Positions 61,834-64,000 of a DNA stretch of 64,000 bases are shown in pieces (position 1 is the stretch's first letter; every line of letters starts with the position of its first letter). Source of the DNA: Agromyces rhizosphaerae (GTDB taxonomy: Bacteria > Actinomycetota > Actinomycetes > Actinomycetales > Microbacteriaceae); the NCBI RefSeq assembly GCF_027925245.1, contig NZ_BSDP01000001.1, positions 1,860,001 to 1,924,000 of the forward strand. Direction: 5' to 3'. A program made the translations under genes and the position numbers. Below the pieces are notes generated by a model, which saw nothing but the letters and a program-made list of their open reading frames with translations, ran no database searches and had not been told where the DNA came from.

Positions 61834-62778
61834 TCAGGCGGGGTGCCCGGTGAGCCGCTCGATCAGGGCGCGGTAGCGCTGGGCCGTGCGCTCCACGATC
61901 TCGGTCGGCAGCGTCGGCGGCTCGGGCACCGACTCCTGGTCCCAGTTCCGCGCGAGCCAGTCGCGCACGATCTGCTTGTCGAAGCTCGCCATGCGCAGCT
62001 CCGGGGTCGCGCCGGTCGCGTACGCCTCGGCGTCCCAGTACCGGCTCGAGTCGCTGGTCAGCACCTCGTCGGCGAGCGTCACGATGCCCGTGTCGCGATC
62101 GGCGCCGAACTCGAACTTGGTGTCGGCGAGGATCACCCCGCGGGCCTCTGCGATGGCGGATGCCCGTGCGAACACGTCGAGCGAGATCGCACGCAGCTGC
62201 TCGGCGACCACGTCGCCCACGAGCTCGACGGTGCGCTCGTACGAGATGTTCTCGTCGTGCTCGCCCAGCGGGGCCTTCCACGCCGGCGTGTAGATCGGCT
62301 CGGGCAGGCGGTCGCCGTTCTGCAGGCCCTCGGGCAGCGGGATGCCGCAGACGGTGCCCTCCGCCCGGTACTCCTTCCAGCCCGACCCGGTGAGGTAGCC
62401 GCGCACGACGCACTCGACCGGGAACATGCGCAGCGGCCGCACGAGCATGGCGCGCGCGGCGACCGCGGCCGGGACCGCCGGCACGTCGAGCCGGTCGTCC
62501 TCGGCGTAGGCGAGGTGGTTCGGCACGTCGGCGAGCTGGGTGAACCACCAGTTCGACAGCGTGGTGAGCAGCGCGCCCTTCTCGGGGATGCCGGGCTCCA
62601 GCACGTGGTCGAACGCGCTCACGCGGTCGGTCGCCACGACGAGCGCGACCGGGGCGATCGACATGGGGTCGCCCGTCCACGTGTCGTCGTCGGTCATCGA
62701 CGCGGTCGGCACGTAGAGGTCGCGCACCTTGCCCGAGTAGACGTGGGTCCAGCCGGCATCGGCGAGGTCGTTGCTCAC
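61834..62778 (-). CDS. purC: Phosphoribosylaminoimidazole-succinocarboxamide synthase PurC
   Basis: The protein has 314 residues. VYSGKVRDLY (about 13-22; ATP loop), ATDRVSAFDHVL, ECVVRGYLTGSGWKEY and LADTKFEFGADRD are SAICAR synthetase signatures. It joins CAIR and aspartate with ATP. Length is in the range of the longer (about 300-residue) PurC group. The start is GTG 62778. It follows purD in the minus direction with 52 nt between stop and start. Confidence 0.95.
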   Translation of the reverse strand: MSNDLADAGWTHVYSGKVRDLYVPTASMTDDDTWTGDPMSIAPVALVVATDRVSAFDHVLEPGIPEKGALLTTLSNWWFTQLADVPNHLAYAEDDRLDVPAVPAAVAARAMLVRPLRMFPVECVVRGYLTGSGWKEYRAEGTVCGIPLPEGLQNGDRLPEPIYTPAWKAPLGEHDENISYERTVELVGDVVAEQLRAISLDVFARASAIAEARGVILADTKFEFGADRDTGIVTLADEVLTSDSSRYWDAEAYATGATPELRMASFDKQIVRDWLARNWDQESVPEPPTLPTEIVERTAQRYRALIERLTGHPA

Positions 62779-62830
62779 GCGCCCAGTCTAGGTCGGCGGA
62801 TGCTGCGGGCCCATGCCCGCCCGTGACGGA

Positions 62831-64000
62831 TCAGTCGGCGACGCGGGCGGCGATGTCGGTGCGGAACTGGCCGCCGTCGAGGTGGATGCGGCCCATCGCC
62901 TCGTAGGCGCGGGCACGCGCGGTCGAGAAGTCCTCGCCGGTCGCGACCACGTTGAGCACGCGGCCGCCCGTCGCGACGAGGGCGTCGTCGGAGTCCGCGT
63001 CGCCGGGCACCGCGGTCGCGGCGTGCGCCAGGTGCACCCCGGGCACGGATGCCGCGTCGGCGAGCCCGTGCAGCAGGCGGCCGGTGAGCGGCTGCTCCGG
63101 GTACCCCTCGCTCGCGAGCACGACGGTGACCGCCGCATCCGCCCGGAACTCGGGGCGCTCGAGCGAGCCCAGCCCGCCGGTCGCGGCCGCCATGAGCAGG
63201 CCCGACAGGGGGGTCGCGAGCCGCGGCAGCACGACCTGCGTCTCGGGGTCGCCGAAGCGCGCGTTGAACTCGATGACGCGGATGCCGCGCTCGGTGAGGA
63301 TGAGCCCGCAGTAGAGCAGCCCGATGAACGGGGTGCCGTCGGCGTCGAGCTGCCGCACGGTCGGCAGCGCGATCGTCTCGATCACCTCGTCGACGAAGGC
63401 CTGCTCGCTGCCGAACCGCTCGTCGAGCCACGGGAGCGGCGAGTAGGCGCCCATGCCGCCCGTGTTCGGGCCCTCGTCGCCGTCGCCGAGGCGCTTGTAG
63501 TCCTGCGCCGGCGAGAGCGGCAGCACGTTCGTGCCGTCGGAGAGGAGGAACAGCGACACCTCCTGCCCGTCGAGGAACTCCTCGACGAGCACGCCGCCGT
63601 GCTGCAGCCAGAAGGTCGCGTGCGCGAGCGCCGCCGCGCGGTCGTTCGTGACGAGCACGCCCTTGCCCGCGGCGAGGCCGTCGGCCTTCACCACGTACGG
63701 CGCGCCGAACTCGTCGAGCACCCGCTCCGCGTCATCCGTCGTCTGCAGTCGCTCCGCGCGACCGGTGGGCACGCCCGCGGCGTCCATGACGCGCTTCGCG
63801 AACGCCTTCGACCCCTCGAGCTCGGCGGCCGCCCTGCCCGGCCCGAACACGGCGATCCCGCGCGTGCGCAGTGCGTCGGCGACGCCCGCGACGAGCGGCG
63901 CCTCGGGGCCGATGACCACGAGCTCGACGTCGTTGTCGAACGCGAAGTCGGCGACCACGACGGGGTCGTTGGCGTCGAGCGCGATGGTCGTGACCGTGCC
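62831..64000 (-). CDS. purD: Phosphoribosylamine-glycine ligase PurD, N-terminus cut by window edge
   Basis: The reading frame enters at 64000 and ends at 62831; 389 residues are visible, and only the first 30 or so appear to lie beyond the window. ATP-grasp features: VVIGPEAPLVAGVADAL, GPGRAAAELEGSKAFAKRVMDAAGVPTG, PYVVKADGLAAGKGVLVT, SLFLLSDGTNVLPLSPAQDYKRLGDGDEGPNTGGMGAYSP, FNARFGDPETQVVLPRL. It makes GAR from PRA, glycine and ATP. It is upstream of purC on the same strand. Confidence 0.95.
   Translation of the reverse strand, partial: GTVTTIALDANDPVVVADFAFDNDVELVVIGPEAPLVAGVADALRTRGIAVFGPGRAAAELEGSKAFAKRVMDAAGVPTGRAERLQTTDDAERVLDEFGAPYVVKADGLAAGKGVLVTNDRAAALAHATFWLQHGGVLVEEFLDGQEVSLFLLSDGTNVLPLSPAQDYKRLGDGDEGPNTGGMGAYSPLPWLDERFGSEQAFVDEVIETIALPTVRQLDADGTPFIGLLYCGLILTERGIRVIEFNARFGDPETQVVLPRLATPLSGLLMAAATGGLGSLERPEFRADAAVTVVLASEGYPEQPLTGRLLHGLADAASVPGVHLAHAATAVPGDADSDDALVATGGRVLNVVATGEDFSTARARAYEAMGRIHLDGGQFRTDIAARVAD

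Overview
The window is a 64-kb piece of a very GC-rich actinobacterial chromosome, most probably from the Microbacteriaceae (Agromyces-like). The support for this is codon choice (almost all third positions G or C), frequent GTG starts, many genes whose start lies only 6-7 nt after a TANNNT -10 box, an F420-type LLM oxidoreductase, and a striking excess of the word GGATGCC/GGCATCC in both orientations. The genus is an inference. I see no rRNA, tRNA, transposase, integrase or CRISPR array.

Positions 1-7331 hold a truncated Bcr/CflA exporter, an LLM oxidoreductase, regulators and stress genes (MmyB-like XRE, GNAT, CsbD). These are followed by an SDR-TetR-quinone oxidoreductase-SDR operon. Positions 7822-13874 hold a complete LIV-type ABC importer (two ATPases, two permeases, lipoprotein) and a zinc alcohol dehydrogenase. 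Positions 13975-17646 hold a PQ-loop-like membrane protein, a large LuxR-type regulator, an O-methyltransferase-like protein and arfB. From about 17690 to 25430 the base composition drops clearly. This is an accessory island with an Abi/HEPN protein, a 1183-residue SIR2 protein coupled to a 50-codon upstream ORF, and three unrecognised genes.

Positions 25454-36440 return to high GC and carry an acyl-CoA catabolism block: acyl-CoA ligase, acyl-CoA dehydrogenase, ACAD10/11-like phosphotransferase, thioesterase, QsdR-like TetR regulator, a second acyl-CoA dehydrogenase, thiolase, MaoC hydratase, FabG-like SDR and a zinc alcohol dehydrogenase. A 20-bp TetR-type operator (consensus CATACCGnnCrGTCGG) occurs four times, in front of the SDR-tetR operon, the ABC importer, the ligase operon and the ADH-SDR-MaoC operon. 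This links them into one inferred regulon for uptake and beta-oxidation-like breakdown of an unidentified acid or alcohol.

Positions 36590-64000 are largely core genome: EamA exporter, chorismate mutase, fatty acid desaturase, NUDIX, purL, two paralogous MscS channels, a DUF389 protein, apt, YaeQ, DUF2254, purQ, purS, a tryptophan-to-anthranilate operon (kynU, an amidohydrolase, kynA), a VOC dioxygenase-like gene, purC and a truncated purD. The non-coding DNA is unusually rich in palindromic repeats. One family (GACACGCC...GGCGTGTC) appears at about 7.4-7.6, 41.5 and 43.1-43.3 kb, the last as three tandem units. A second family (CGAGTCGTCATGAAGTGTCG) appears at 34.0 and 40.2 kb. A complex 173-bp inverted-repeat element lies at 3.9-4.0 kb.
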